Source of the DNA: Rhyacophila brunnea
Lineage: Eukaryota; Arthropoda; Insecta; Trichoptera; Rhyacophilidae
Direction of reading: 5' to 3'
DNA length: 64,000 nt
NCBI GenBank assembly: GCA_022495005.1
Contig: JAGYXB010001050.1
Span: forward strand, 186,001-250,000
In this document: positions 1 through 12,125 of the stretch, in pieces
Numbering within the stretch: position 1 is the stretch's first letter
Layout of the letters: each line of letters starts with the position of its first letter
Notes under the pieces: model-generated
Told to the model about the DNA's origin: nothing
Database searches by the model: none
What the model saw: only the letters and a program-made list of their open reading frames with translations
Program-made: the position numbers and the translations under genes

Positions 1-462
1 GAAACTTTCATTTGTTTTCATAATACGTACGATGAGTCAAATAAGCACGGATTAAAAAGAAAACACAGAGTCCACTTCAATAATAATATAGCTTATGATA
101 ATTAATTACCTAACTATTAATAATATTTTAACAATCACACTGGAAAGGCTGAAAACTATCTCGTTTGTATGACACTATATCTATAAAATATCTGATATTA
201 AAAAAATCAATTAACAACCGAGAAGAATAGGAAGAGCTATGAGGAGGTCTTCTTCCAGCATCCTTTCATTTGTTTTAGACCAGAATATAGGCGTACCTAG
301 TGAAAAATGACATTCTCTAGTAGCGACAAGTAAGTTATCCTTCTAAATTTGGTACTGAGCTACGCAGTGTAAAATGTCCATCAAACTGGGCCTCATCAGA
401 TGGCTGAGCCATGTGCAAAGGGTGACAAAGAAATTGACATCCATAGCCTGAAGACAAACGAT
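1..462. other. AT-rich intergenic sequence
   Basis: No gene, repeat end or RNA gene is recognised. The only long reading frame in this part begins near 400 and runs straight into the foldback element that follows, so it is not treated as a gene. Confidence 0.6.
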
Positions 463-712
463 GACCTGTGGGTCTATTCTATACACAAGGCGGCTATCGA
501 CGGTAGATTATCATATTTATATAGATATTTATGTAACCGTCTAAACTGTCAAAAAAATCTCGTTTTAATAGCCCCTCTCTTGGCTGTGTTAACTTTTAGA
601 GCGAGATGGAGACAGTTTAGACGGCTAATTGTAATAATTATAATACCTCAATACATAAATATGGTCAACTACCGTCGATAGCTGCCTTGAATATAGAATA
701 GACCCACTGGTC
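463..712. mobile_element. Foldback MITE, family FB1, copy 1
   Basis: Non-coding miniature inverted-repeat element. The arms 469-505 and 670-706 are near-perfect reverse complements (37 bp, key word TCTATTCTATACACAAG), and weaker pairing extends to about 463 and 712. A second inner pair (ACCGTCTAAACTGTC near 536-550 and its complement near 611-625) means most of the element can fold on itself. The middle block CCTCTCTTGGCTGTG is shared with the copy at 14384-14690, which shows this is a family. A 93-codon frame across it (400-681) is a by-product of the palindrome. No clear target duplication was found, so the superfamily is unassigned. Confidence 0.85.
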
Positions 713-1979
713 GATTTAGCACAAGATGGAGGGATAGTATCGATTTAAAGACTTTAGATGTTCTAAACTAAACTGTAGGTACGGTACAGTGTTATAGATT
801 ATGTTTTTCAAAAACAATATATTTGACAGATAAATTATCTTTCAGCGCGAGAAAAAAAAGACTACAATTTACCGCGCAGAAAATATATAATATTATGTAC
901 TTTATCAATGTAATATGTAAATATATATATAAATATTGATTCGTTTATTTTGTTCAATTTTCCATTCATTAATAATTTAACATTACTATTATAATAATTG
1001 TGTTAAAAACACCGAGTTATTTGTGTTGATACGTATGTACGTAATAGTGATTAATCTATCTAGTTTTTTGTTGCTAGCAACAACAATCTTTGTTATGACT
1101 TGTCATTCAATTAGGTATGCAAATATCAAAGTGACGTATTTAAAAATAATGCGGTTTCCTGACATCCTGCGCTGGCGTTGCAGAAAGACGTATCTCATTC
1201 GTTGATGAAACCAAAGGATTACGGTTAATTTTACTGTAAAGAGTGAGGAGATTGCGTTCGGCATCTCAGGTTTGATGCCATTCCGGTTTCTTATCAGATC
1301 GCAGTGAAAATGTAACATATATTTGTAACAGTAAATCTCTCTACGCAACTAAATCCGGTATTGAATTTTAAACCTTCCTACTCCGTGGAAATATTAATAA
1401 TATATTCTTTCGATGTTTTTGCGATATTAAGAAAATTTACTTCATTTTATACGTGCAGTTGGATAGCAAACATAAAAAGTGACGTTAGTTAATATTATTG
1501 TAGCTTTATAAACCGAACTTTCAATAAAATTGGACTAGTGAATTCTCATACAAAAACAGCGAAATAGGTACCAATAGTTTTGAATCCTTATAATCTATAT
1601 ATACATCAATAACAATAGGTGAAAAATTTTGAATCACAATATAATGAAACATCAAAAATTAAATTTTGAAAAATATTCATATTGATGAGATAGTAGTGTA
1701 TAAATTAGTATGGATAAGTAGTGTTAAGTTTTTTTTTTTAGTTAAGCTATTGTATAAGTAATAATAAATCCATATGTGCTTTTATTCTTAGTTATTTTAA
1801 TATAGAGCCTAATACTTATGAAAAAAAAATTACTGGTGATTTCACTGATTTGATTAATTGTGGTACCTAAGTAAATTAATTTATAAATTCCTTTTGCAAT
1901 TATAAGTTTTTAATTTTTTTACATACCTATCTAATTAATGTTTTAATATATTAATATCTATACTAATTAATATTGATAA
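713..1979. other. AT-rich intergenic sequence without recognisable features
   Basis: Long A/T-biased stretch with simple A and T runs. Overlapping short frames on both strands (for example 1023-1205 and 1103-1348) show no protein family signature. Nothing further is supported. Confidence 0.5.
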
Positions 1980-2100
1980 CCAGGGAACTGGCTTACCCTA
2001 CTGGGTGTGGTATAATAGGCTAAAAATCTCGAGTGTGGAAAATATGGGATAAACTTAATCACGTGTTAAAGGCATATGCTATTTTCAATAGTTAAACATA
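1980..2100 (+). repeat. Dispersed repeat R1, copy 1 (partial)
   Basis: Begins around CAGGGAACT and contains CTCGAGTGTGG and GGGATAAACTTAATCACGTG. The same ordered words occur at 3085-3385, 25376-25510 and, inverted, at 39690-39968. It is non-coding and no terminal repeats were resolved, so it may be a SINE or a non-autonomous DNA element. Confidence 0.6.
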
Positions 2101-2157
2101 TGTATTTTAAATTCTAATGGATTTAAGTTTTGTACTATTCCATTTGAGTCGTTTTTT

Positions 2158-2245
2158 GCGACCCGGGTTTCGTCTTTCGGCATATTCAGGCACTGTATAC
2201 ACTCACCAAAAGGCAAATAAACACGAAATGAGAAACCCGGGTCGC
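2158..2245. repeat. Short GC-rich inverted repeat (hairpin)
   Basis: GCGACCCGGGTTTC (2158-2171) and its exact reverse complement (2232-2245) flank a 60-bp spacer. The GC-rich 14-bp arms stand out against the AT-rich background. It could be the end pair of a very short MITE; no target duplication is clear. Confidence 0.6.
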
Positions 2246-2536
2246 AGTCACGTTAATGTAGCGTGCTTTCAATCTTTGGAAACAGTCGACGCGGTTTTTT
2301 TTACTTGCGTTTTATGGCGGTCAGGCTATAAACTACCCTGCTTCAGAACTTTGGTACATGGCGATGGCTTTTAAATTTTATTTATTAATCTGTTCTGTAA
2401 ATATATCCGATTCTTGATCAATTTTGAGTGAACAAGCATTTTCTTCCATGAGTTATAAGTGCATAATAATAAATTTTCTTCTCAGCTGACTTCGGCTTGC
2501 TTCAATTTGAATTTGCACCTCAAAATGAAATAAGTC

Positions 2537-2934
2537 CAGTGGCGGAACTACATTGCGCAAGATTCCGCAACACATGTGAGCACTATTTTAAATATACTTG
2601 CATAAATTCAAGGTCCAAACATGTATTGAGGATAAGTCTAATAAACCATTATACTGTTTGAGATACTGCTGATGATGTTTTACACAATTTAATACTTGAA
2701 TGTTACAACGTATTATGATTTGGCTATAATTATTCTCGCTTCAAAACCAAGATATACAGTTAAAATTCGCCTGCGGTGCAATTTTGTTTACTAGGTTTTT
2801 ACTTAGAAAATTTGTTTTCACGATACTACACACCTACTTTCAAATTTATACAACTTTTGGCGATCAAAATATATTTCATAAAATAAAACAATTATATAAG
2901 GGGGGGGGGGGCAGGATTTGATGTTCCGCTACTG
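2537..2934. mobile_element. hAT-like MITE with internal G12 tract (family E, copy 1)
   Basis: Starts CAGTGGCGGAAC and ends GTTCCGCTACTG, which are imperfect terminal inverted repeats of the CAG...CTG type typical of hAT elements. A run of 12 G lies at 2900-2911, just inside the right end. The inverted form of this right end, including a run of 11 C, recurs at 22437. No 8-bp target duplication could be seen, so the copy is probably old. There is no coding capacity. Confidence 0.65.
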
Positions 2935-3084
2935 ATTAGAAATCAATTTGGCTTTATATCTGGTAAGTACTTAAAATAATCATATATTATTACAGATTGA
3001 AATAAAAATAATTGGTGAATATAATAATAATATTACACACTATCAAACAAACTATTATTAAAACTAAAAATTGAATGTGACGCG

Positions 3085-3385
3085 AAGTTTAAAAAGGAAC
3101 ACAGAATTAATGGTAACTGAAATACCTAATGGGTGCGGAGTAACAGGCAATCGATCTCGAGTGTGGGATAAGCTTAAACACGTGTCAAGAATACCGTCGT
3201 GCTTCGTTCTGACAACTGCTCTCGGTTTTGCTCTGACGCTCATTCAATATTGGTGTATTTGAAGGTTGCAACACACATTATTACACGTAAAGGTATAATG
3301 TGTCTTTCATTTTCGTAGGAATCTCACACATTCAAAACCCTGCTTCGATATTCTGTATTTAGGGTATAGCCTATCTTAATACTAT
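3085..3385 (+). repeat. Dispersed repeat R1, copy 2 (longest)
   Basis: Matches the inverted copy at 39690-39968 almost end to end. Shared ordered words are ACAGAATTAATGG, TCTCGAGTGTGGGATAAGCTT, ACACGTGTCAAGAATAC, CTCATTCAATATTGGTGTAT, CACACATTCAAAACCCTG and TATAGCCTAT. A frame at 3071-3262 lies inside it and is not considered a gene. Length is about 290 bp. Confidence 0.75.
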
Positions 3386-3891
3386 TTATTAATCTGATAT
3401 GTGGTTACGACGCCTGTATTAGGTACATACTGAATCAGCAACGCATTCATCAGAATAGTAGGCATCTACTTGTATGTTTAATTCTCTGACTCGATTCTAT
3501 TATATTCCAGGAATCTGCTAAATAGTTAAGCTAATAAACGTTGCAAATAAACAGTTGTAAATTACCCAAGTATTTTACAAAAAAACAGTGTTTATTTGTA
3601 TCAACACGGACATAATTTAGAAAAGTGTTTTTATACTGATCATGTAACTTCTTTTATAGGTGTTATGTTTGATGCGATCAAGCATGCAATGTGAATAAAA
3701 ACAACGTAGGTGTATTTAAATAATATTATAAAGTTAATTTATTCGTAGACAATTTATGTATATTATAATATGGAAGTCGGCACCGATATCTATACAAGGT
3801 GTAAGTATGTGAATCATAAATCAAATCGTTTGAATAATTCATTAGATTGTTTTCCCTAGTAGCTATTTAGCTATGTATATTGTAGAAATAC
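3386..3891. other. AT-rich intergenic sequence
   Basis: Nothing recognised between repeat R1 and the hAT-C copy that begins at 3892. Confidence 0.5.
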
Positions 3892-4475
3892 CAGGATTCG
3901 AAATGGACCGGAGCGCCGTTTCGGCTCATAAAACCTCCAAAATTATCACTACGTCTCGTGGAAAAAATAATTTGACCATCTGAGCTAGATAATATGTTTT
4001 ATTGGGCCCTCAAACGATGGTTACTTAAGCCCTGACGGCTAAAAGTATTAAACATGGAACATGCTTTGCTTACTGATTCTCTGAATGCTGTTGTCCAAAT
4101 TCGAAAGAAAAATTATTTGTCAAAGTAACCGAATCCAATCAAACAATTTTACTTTTATGAAAATTATGTAATTACAATAATAAAACTAAAATAACAGACG
4201 AACAATTCGTCGCACAGAATGTAGGCTACTGAACGTAAAATGAAAATAATCGGCGCGCGTAAGTAATCGGAGCGGGGCGTGTCTTTAGTTATTCTACGTC
4301 TATTTTTAGTAACGCTTTTGCGTCGGAGATCATAAGTAAAACATGTTCCATGTTAAAAATCTAGCACGCTTATTTTTATAAAATACGCGAAATATTAGAT
4401 AACTTTTATTACATCATTTTATATAATTATGTTAATATTTCCGTAAAATTATCGAGTGCTCCCGTTCATAGATAT
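3892..4475 (+). mobile_element. hAT-C element, copy 1, split by a nested MITE
   Basis: Starts CAGGATTCGAAATGGACCGG (compare the family end CAGGGCTCGAAATGGACC). The left part runs to about 3990 (word TTTGACCATCTGAGCTAGAT). The right part resumes at about 4357 with AAAATCTAGCACGCTTATTT and runs to ATCGAGTGCTCCCGTTC. The terminal CGAGCCCTG is missing, so the 3' end is truncated. The 4052-4353 interior is a different inverted-repeat element inserted here. Confidence 0.8.
4048..4356. mobile_element. MITE with possible TTAA target duplication nested in hAT-C
   Basis: The left arm AACATGGAACATG...TTGCTTACTGAT (4051-4077) pairs with the right arm 4329-4354, whose complement reads AACATGGAACATGTTTTACT. 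TTAA is present at both edges (4048-4051 and 4353-4356), which would suit a TTAA-targeting (piggyBac-type) element. The terminal palindrome makes the exact border ambiguous, and the usual piggyBac CCC end is absent. About 300 bp, non-coding. Confidence 0.65.
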
Positions 4476-4890
4476 ATCAAAAATATCAAACCACTATACT
4501 AAAAGAAAGTGTAAAACGAACTTCGTTTATTTCAATATTACTTTATTATGGTAAATATTTATGAACGTTTTTAGTAGGTAATACAGTTTAATTGAGAACT
4601 ACGAATTAGGATATAGGTAAATGTTAATGTTCACTGACTTGCTCGTCAGAAGATTGAAAATGGGGGCTCGAAACAGTTCAAAACAGTTATTTAACAATAT
4701 AATAAATATATTAAATTATACTATAATAAGTATTTAGGACAAATTGAGTCCATTGATATTTTTACTAGATACCTACTTAACATTTAAATGGGTCTGTACT
4801 TTGGTTTATTGAACGTATTAAAGCAACTAAGCCCGCCACTATTGACAATATTGAATGAATGTTGTTAATAATGCATAAAATATAATTTTT

Positions 4891-5000
4891 GAGAATTTCA
4901 CGGTTGTTTGTTATCGTGATAGATTTTTGGGTTTCCACCGCGTGTTCTTCCTCCTTCTTTCCTCGACGTTTCGGACTCAGAGGCAATTCTCAAGAGATAA
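4891..5000 (-). repeat. Dispersed repeat R2, copy 1 (CGAAACGTCGAGG motif)
   Basis: On the minus strand it reads CTCTTGAGAATTGCC...GTCCGAAACGTCGAGG followed by a GGAAAGAAGGAGG purine tract, then CACGCGGTGGAAACCC. A second copy is at 41735-41850. In both copies one minus-strand frame stays open and similar (shared SPKRRGK, HAVETQ and NNRE), so it may be the edge of a coding or structured region of a larger retroelement. The source element was not identified. Confidence 0.6.
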
Positions 5001-7765
5001 TATTATATTGATGAAAATTTAAGGTGTATGAAGTTCTAAGTGTGTCAAAAGGCATCCGTTTAACTAAGAGCAATTGTTGCTCAGTGTAAGATAGTGTGGT
5101 ATTTTAATCATTAGCTTTCAGATTCTAATGATGATTTTATCTAACTTTACATTTGATATATTTAGGCTGCATATGAATAGAAAATTTTGGATTGGTATTT
5201 ATTCGCTCAATTAAACTCATTTAAATCTCAGTACCTATGCATTATTTGTCTTTCTTAGTTCAAAGGCTTAAACATAAAAGGGTAAAAGTGCTTAAGTCAG
5301 TTTGGTTGCAGCTGAGATACTTAATCGGTTTTGAAATAAATCATAGTTTTCAAACTACTCTTGCTTAAAAGTTACATAATTGGTATATCTTTTTTTAATC
5401 CCTTTTACATTATTTATGAATAATTAAGTTATTGATATTGTGTTATATTCATTGTTTTGAAAAAGTAATTTTACTGAGAGTTAAAAATGATTTTCTCAAT
5501 TTACGTTATTTCTTCAAATTAAAATATCTAAGTATTTATTTTTCTTACATTTGTCAAAATCTGTAATTCACAAAAAAACACAATTATTTACACACATTGG
5601 CATTAAAATCAATTCCGTAAAAACGTGACTTAAGAACTTTTGCCATGCAACCATAGAAATCATTCAATTAAAAACCTTGTTAGGTACAAGCGAATCATCA
5701 AATTGGACCAAATTCATACTGTATTTATTAATTTCGTTCTAAGTTAGATAAAATATGAGCGATACGTGGATTAATTTTATTCACATTAATTTAAAGCAGA
5801 TGTGTATGTACTCACATAAAAAGGATGTTTGTGATTAATTCTGTAAAAGTTCCAGCAGCTGTTGTCCGGCGACGAATACATAAGTATAGCATTATAAACT
5901 TGATTATAATTTAAAATGTCAACGGTTGACATTGAACCGCGCTTATCCACTCCATATAAAAATTCATTACGACAATAATGTAAACACAACATCGAATGAA
6001 TTAAAAATACACAGAGCGTTCGGATTGCATGGTCAATCGTTTCAGTTCATTGTCAAAAAAATAAATAAAAACACAGAATCGTCCCGAATATAAACTACCG
6101 CATTTTACTACCAAAGGCGCATACAAAACAAATATTGCGACAACACCGGTGCTTGATTAAATATAAGTAAAAATTATTTCAAATTAAACACATTTTTATT
6201 TATAACTAGTTTGATTTCTTTATAGAATAAGAAATACGTCGTCAAAAATCTATGACAATAATTAATGCTGTACCTTAGAGCTGAAAGTGCGTAAGTCACA
6301 TTTTTATCATTTTTTAGTTAAGTATGCAGGTGCCACATGGTTTTCAAAATACTTACTTCCAAATCGACGGTAGTCCATTTATTATATTTTTGAACTGAAA
6401 GAGTGGATCTCCAATTTAAGTCATTTTTCCTTTAATCTATAGCAAAAAGATTAATTTCAAAAGTTCGGAAGTCCAACATACGGAATTTTAGTCCGAACGC
6501 GAGTGAGTATTTTAACTAGATTAGATTAACTATTGTAAAACTGCTCTCCTGAAAAATATTGAATATGTGACTTCCAGGCTTTCAGCTCTACCACTCTCTA
6601 CTAATTACACCTTCTAGAGAATTTACCATACTTAAGTTAAATGATAAAAATATTTAATATCTGTACAGTATTCGGTAACGCCTTGTAAAAAAATATGGTG
6701 CCTGACTGGACCTACATCCATCGGATTCCGATCAATGTGCTTTAACAATAAAATTAAGCCACCGGCAGCTTACCCAATTACGACGAAATTAACTAAAAGT
6801 CATTCTCAAATTTTACTAATATTGGCGACTGGCTTTTGTGGTTTGGTAATAAAATTGTCTTGATTGCTAGCCAACGTCAGGGTCTTTCCAAATTTTAGTT
6901 TTAACGTAGTCGCACTTGCTAATAATTGAATAAATAATATTTTAATTGCACGATTCGTATCTAGATGCCCCTAGTAACCTTATATTTTGCCCCTAACGCA
7001 TCCTCTAACTTAAAGACTCTCCATACATAGTTGACAAAATAATCAAAGACCTCCATGTTATGTAAGTACCTAATATGTTAACATGCAAACTAAATTTCTT
7101 ATCTAATGATAAACATATAAGACGAATTGAACTAAAAACTTTGGGAGCGAGAAAGTTTTTTAATCACATAATTAGTTATTTGCCAATATGCTGAAACTTA
7201 TTAAGTACACAAATTTGCTTGTACACTGAACTGAGATTGTATTAAGCTATAATTCGCAACTGTGACTTATTGCCACAATTTATATAGATCAGGTGCGCAC
7301 ACATGAAAATAGTCTAGAGGGGTCAATTTAGAAAAAAATATTTTGTAATTGATTTTTAAGGCGGTGGGAGAGACTGGGTTAAGAAAATCTAACAGATGTT
7401 ACTGACTTCCACATTTACTCCGCCTACTCCTTATAGCTCCTCGTCGCTTCAACCACGTAATACCACAAATTTCCGGGTACATTTTACATACTTAGAGAGT
7501 CCCAAATTTGAGTCTATCAATAAACACCTGGCCTGCCTATTATTATGTTGTATTCACAATTAGTGGTTTTCGAATGCGCTTGGCTTAACGCGCATAATTA
7601 TTAGGATCGCTAGTATCCGTGTGTGTCTGCCTCAAATTAGTGCACCAATTTATGAGCGGTGCGTGTCGTAGAATTCCAAGAAGAGTGAGGCCAACTCGTT
7701 CAGAAGGCTGTTTGACAGCCAAATCATCCGGGACACTATTTTAAGTCATGAGGTCCTGGCGCAGA
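5001..7765. other. 2.8-kb AT-rich stretch with no recognised feature
   Basis: Both strands were read for TE ends, RT motifs, tRNA boxes and start-codon plus donor pairs, and nothing convincing was found. Minus-strand frame 5786-5992 is compositionally random. Confidence 0.45.
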
Positions 7766-7770
7766 ATAAG

Positions 7771-7996
7771 AGGCCATTCATGGACTGAAACCGTATGCGG
7801 TTTAGATCCATGTGCCGTACTGAACTTATGATTTTTGTTCATGAAAATATATTTTCACTAAATTTGTAAGTTTGTATAAACGGATACGATCAGATGCTAA
7901 TATACTTTGTGAAAATATATTTCCATGAATTAAACAGAGAAGCTTAGTATGGCACACGGTTCGAAACCGCATACGGTTTCAGTCCATGGATGGCCT
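7771..7996. mobile_element. 226-bp near-perfect foldback MITE with ATAAG duplication
   Basis: Termini AGGCC...GGCCT. The arms of about 55 bp (from 7771 and ending 7996) contain CATGGACTGAAACCGTATGC and its complement. Pairing continues inward through GTGCCGTACT/AGTATGGCAC and ATGAAAATATATTTTCAC, so nearly the whole element is one hairpin. ATAAG occurs directly outside both ends (7766-7770 and 7997-8001), consistent with a 5-bp target duplication. It has no coding capacity. Confidence 0.88.
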
Positions 7997-8001
7997 ATAA
8001 G

Positions 8002-8587
8002 AAAAAGTAGTGTTCCATTTAATTAAAAAAAATATGTTTCTCCATTCCTGGGAATTAAACTATTTTTTATTAATCTGTGGGGCAATATTTTAACGACTGA
8101 TTGTTGATATTTTGAATGAATTATTATGATCAGTAATAATGCAAAATTTTGATAGTCATTTGAGTATTCTCACGTACGCCTATGCATGAAAGAGAGAATC
8201 GGGGAGAAAACGTAACTTCCACGAAGTATTTTTTTTTTGATTTTTCTGTTTTGCAAAAAAAAACCTGTCGCTGAATACTAACATAGTTATAATACATATT
8301 AAGTGAGTGAGTACATTGTTGTAAAGGTCAAATTTAAATTGTCTGTACTTAAAGTAAATATGCATTCACGTCCATTAATGTGCGAATTAAAATGTATCCG
8401 GATATGACATTCATTAAAAATATAGTTAGAATAACATCATGACCATGTACATCTCTTTAAATGGATAATTCAAAATATTGTTTATACAATCAATTATACA
8501 AAATTTACAGTTTACAAAATGTTATTTGTTGGATACACTAGTAATACAAAGCTTTGTTTGAGGTTGATTTACTTTATTTTAGGTAAA
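8002..8587. other. AT-rich intergenic sequence
   Basis: No feature recognised. The minus-strand frame 8180-8365 has no family signature. Confidence 0.45.
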
Positions 8588-8595
8588 CTTGGTAC

Positions 8596-8825
8596 CAGGG
8601 ATCGAAATGGACCGGAGCGCCGTTCAGGTTCGTGAAAGCGGTAAAATTTAATTATCGCTCTGTCTCGTGGAAAACATAATTTGACAATTTAAGCTAGATA
8701 GGCCATATAACAAAAAAATCTAGCACACTTATCTTTATAAAATACAAATACAATTTGATAACTATGTTAATATCTTCAGAAAATTTCGAGCGCTCCGGTT
8801 CGTAAACTTTCCATTCCAAGCGCTG
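8596..8825 (+). mobile_element. hAT-C element, copy 2 (intact, 230 bp)
   Basis: Complete copy from CAGGGATCGAAATGGACCGG to CATTCCAAGCGCTG. The flanks CTTGGTAC (8588-8595) and CTTGGTAT (8826-8833) agree at 7 of 8 positions, which is the 8-bp duplication expected for hAT transposition. The inner order CTCGTGGAAAACATAATTTG, GAGCTAG-type word, AAATCTAGCACACTTAT, AACTATGTTAATAT defines the family and serves as the uninterrupted reference for the split copies at 3.9 and 52.8 kb. Non-autonomous. Confidence 0.9.
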
Positions 8826-8929
8826 CTTGGTATCTATATCGTAATTACCAAACGAAGACCGTTTTTAAAAATCTCAACAGTTTGAAGGATTTAACCCATT
8901 TACCATTTAGGTTCATTACGTATTGAAAA

Positions 8930-9003
8930 ACTCTGGACGGGGGTGAGGGACTGATGGGGCTCTAATATGGGGCCAGGCGTGGCGGGTCGGCCAACTAAGT
9001 AAG
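8930..9003 (+). repeat. GC-rich transposon fragment
   Basis: The run GGGGCC-GGCGTGG(C)GGGTCG-CC-A--AAGT-AG recurs at 63915-63962. It looks like a piece of a hAT-like element of the CAGGGCC type; neither end is intact here. Confidence 0.45.
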
Positions 9004-10149
9004 ATGAATTCAAGAAGACAAAAGGAGTCTTTATAAAATATTTATCTAAAAAACAGTTTTAGCATAATATATATGACATTAATTTTAAGCAAAATTTTAA
9101 TTTTATTTTTAATAAAATATTTAAATAATAAAAATACCGATTTCAAAAAAAATATAAGTAGGTAGGTACTCAATTAAAGTTTTTTTTTAATTTTGATTAT
9201 CCAATTTATTTGAAAATGTTATATATTTTACAGACATCGATTTCCAGATTACTTTCAAAATCCTATGTAATAACTGCAATGTAAAACGAAAGACAATTTG
9301 TATAATTATATAATTAGTTTTACCCCGCGTAATATAATTGGGCAACGCTCGCGCAGAGCATCACACTGCCCTTAGTTTTAGCGATAGGTATGGCAACCTG
9401 CTAAAGATCTTGCCCTGGGAGCCCGCATAAGGATGTGGGGGCCATGGACCTCTGCAGTAAGTGCCGGACTTTAGTGATAATGAAATGATCAAAATCGATA
9501 TTATTTTAATTCTCGTGTATTTTTGTCAGCACTTAAATTCATATGAATTTTAGACAATTATTAACGTTTTATATTGGAATATTTCCATAATTATACACTA
9601 TAAATATTAAAAAAAAAAAAAGACATACATAATCTAAAACCATTGTTGATTATTGCATTTTATCTATTCTAGTCAGTATATCTAAATATTCGATTATAAG
9701 TATATACCTACACTATACTTATCGGCGTTTAGTTTGACCTAAATATATTTACATGCACCTCATTTATAATGATTCCCTTTAGATTAAATATATAAGATTA
9801 ATATTTCTCCAGTGTCGCATTTAGTGACATATAAGCCCGACACACTGACTGGCCACGTTTAAGATTTTGTTATAATTTAATAATGGTATGACTTGTTTGA
9901 ACTGTTTCAAGGCCCCCTTTAAATCATCAAGGCATCAAAGATTGTCCCTACTAGGTATAACCTGTGAAAATATTTATAACTATCTAAGTGCTAATCATTG
10001 TCCTCTAGGTTTAACGATAAAATAGAGAAATATCTATATTAGCAAATATATATTTTTTTATAGATTGTCGTTTTATTAATATATTGATTTTATACTTCTA
10101 GGTAAATTGTTGATGTTGTTAAAATCTTGTTGTGGTGGTGGTAAAAGTT
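9004..10149. other. AT-rich intergenic sequence
   Basis: No feature recognised beyond simple A runs (for example near 9610) and a short GTGGTGGTGG tract near 10133. Confidence 0.45.
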
Positions 10150-10652
10150 GATGAACCGGAGCTCTTGACGATTTTCCAAAAATATTTAATTATGCCAGAT
10201 TTTTTTTATATACCTACGTACCTACCCTAGATAGACAAATGCAACAACAGTCTTAGTTTTTTCTAACCCCGCAAGACGTCACTGTTTAAATCGTTTAATT
10301 ATATCAATTAGTATTGTCATACAATATCCAAAGCCATTGAAGATGTCAGAAGGCGAATCCTGGACTACTAAACGCAAATCCTATGGAATGGTACAAAACT
10401 CTCATTAATCAGAATTTATGTTAGTGTATCACAAATTGTAATAAAACAACACATAATCATATTATTGTTTGTAAACATAATTGTGTACGACATGCCAAGC
10501 TTCTTATGAAACTTTATTAAAAAAAAAAAAAAATGTAAATTGATATAATGATTTTCATAATAATTCCCGAACAGGTGCACCATTTTTAATTTTTCCACAA
10601 AACGGAGCAGTATAACTGTGCTCCGATGCGTTCCCGTCCATTTCGAGCGCTG
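10150..10652 (-). mobile_element. hAT-C element, copy 3 (decayed, minus strand)
   Basis: Read on the minus strand it begins CAGCGCTCGAAATGGACGGG (10652 downward) and has the far end GAGCTCCGGTTCATC near 10150. The central part is diverged or replaced by unrelated AT-rich sequence, making it longer than the 230-bp reference at 8596. No target duplication is recognisable. The frame 10416-10598 lies inside it and is not a gene. Confidence 0.6.
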
Positions 10653-11618
10653 TAATTATATTATCAGATCATTTTTTCAATGATAGCTGTTAATAACATC
10701 TTTAAAATATACTTACAGACGTTTACAAAAAAAAAATATTTAATAGGTAAGTAGGTATGTACTGATTAACAGTCGTTCTTTTTTCAATTTTCCGAATTTG
10801 TAATGGTTAATAAAAGTGCCTTTTTAACTTAGGTCTGTATTGTTTTTTTATTATTTCAGAACGAATTAAATTAATGCTAATGGTCTTGGTTTAATTTCGT
10901 TGCCACGGTCATGATTAAATAAACTGTTCTAATTTGTAAACCGTGAATAAATTAATATAATATTTACCAGTTTAAAATCAAACAGTTTTATAGTTATTAT
11001 TCAATTATTAATAATAAAATTTTATAAACAATCAAGCAGAAGGGTGTGTTTTTAAATTAATTTACAACAACGATTCTTACTTATTATACATGTCAACTTT
11101 TATTTGTTTTATAAATATCCTATTGTAGTTTTAATCGTCATTTTATATTATTACAATTCCATAAAATTTAATGACTTTCGTCTCAATATAAAATTAAAAT
11201 AAATATAGGTATTATAAATTTTTACTTTTAGGTATACTAAATTTACTTAATTGTTTAGGTAAATAAAAATATCCTTATTTTAAATATTCAAATGTACTTG
11301 TAATATAAAAAGTAGATTAAAATCTTACCTTAATACCTGTTTCCAAGACGAGTTGCAAAAAAGAAAGATATGTAACTTAAATCTCCATAAATTTATAAAA
11401 AAAAATATGAAAGAAAACTCACTAAACAACCTTAATTTTAAAATAAAACAAAAATAATTGTTCTTTTGTTTATGGTTCGATTATTTTAAATTAAGAATCG
11501 GTTCATTTCTGTCAAATTTACACCGTTAACTGATAGTTTAACGGAGTAAAAATTTACCACGCGTACTTTCGAGCTCGCGTTTGAAGCACTACTAACAAAG
11601 ATTATCTCTGCTACTGAG
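10653..11618. other. AT-rich intergenic sequence
   Basis: Nothing recognised. Confidence 0.45.
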
Positions 11619-11626
11619 GTACCTAC

Positions 11627-12117
11627 CAGTGTTGCCATTTTTTCAAAGTGGAATTATAGTTCAGAGCCTCCAAAATTATAGTATTTGGGGGAAAAATATA
11701 GTACTCGTTGTTATCTCTGTTGAAAATGTATTGGTTTTTTGTGTCTCAGAAATAAAAAAACAGAGAATTTGAGAAACTCTGAGACCCCTTTTTATTTCGG
11801 TACCTCTTCCGACCAAAAATGCTTTAACCGAATGCGACCAGAATTCAAGAAATTTCATTTTAAACCAAAGTTTTAAAGGATTTTTTTACGTTTTTCGAGC
11901 ATTTTTTTTTCCAAGTTCTCCAAATAAAATTGCGAAATTATAGTACTTTGCGCCAATTTATCGAACGGAAATATCGAAATTTTAGTAGGTACTTTTAACA
12001 TATTTTTTCCGATATTCAAAATTATAGTATTTTGAGCGTACCTGTTTTATATCGTACATAGTACGCGGACCAAAATTATAGTACAGTACTATAATTATAA
12101 TACGGTTGGCAACACTG
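11627..12117. mobile_element. hAT-like element with 8-bp duplication and subterminal repeats (family B)
   Basis: 491-bp non-coding element with terminal repeats CAGTGTTGCCA and TGGCAACACTG. Flanks GTACCTAC (11619-11626) and GTATCTAC (12118-12125) match at 7 of 8 bases, as expected for hAT. The motif AAATTATAGTA recurs several times inside (near 11673, 11936, 12018, 12073 and, inverted, near 12089). Multiple short subterminal repeats are how hAT transposases recognise their ends. The minus-strand frame 11676-11858 is spurious. Confidence 0.88.
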
Positions 12118-12125
12118 GTATCTAC

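Noticed and set aside
400..681. 93-codon frame
   Set aside because: Mostly the inside of a foldback element whose arms are reverse complements.
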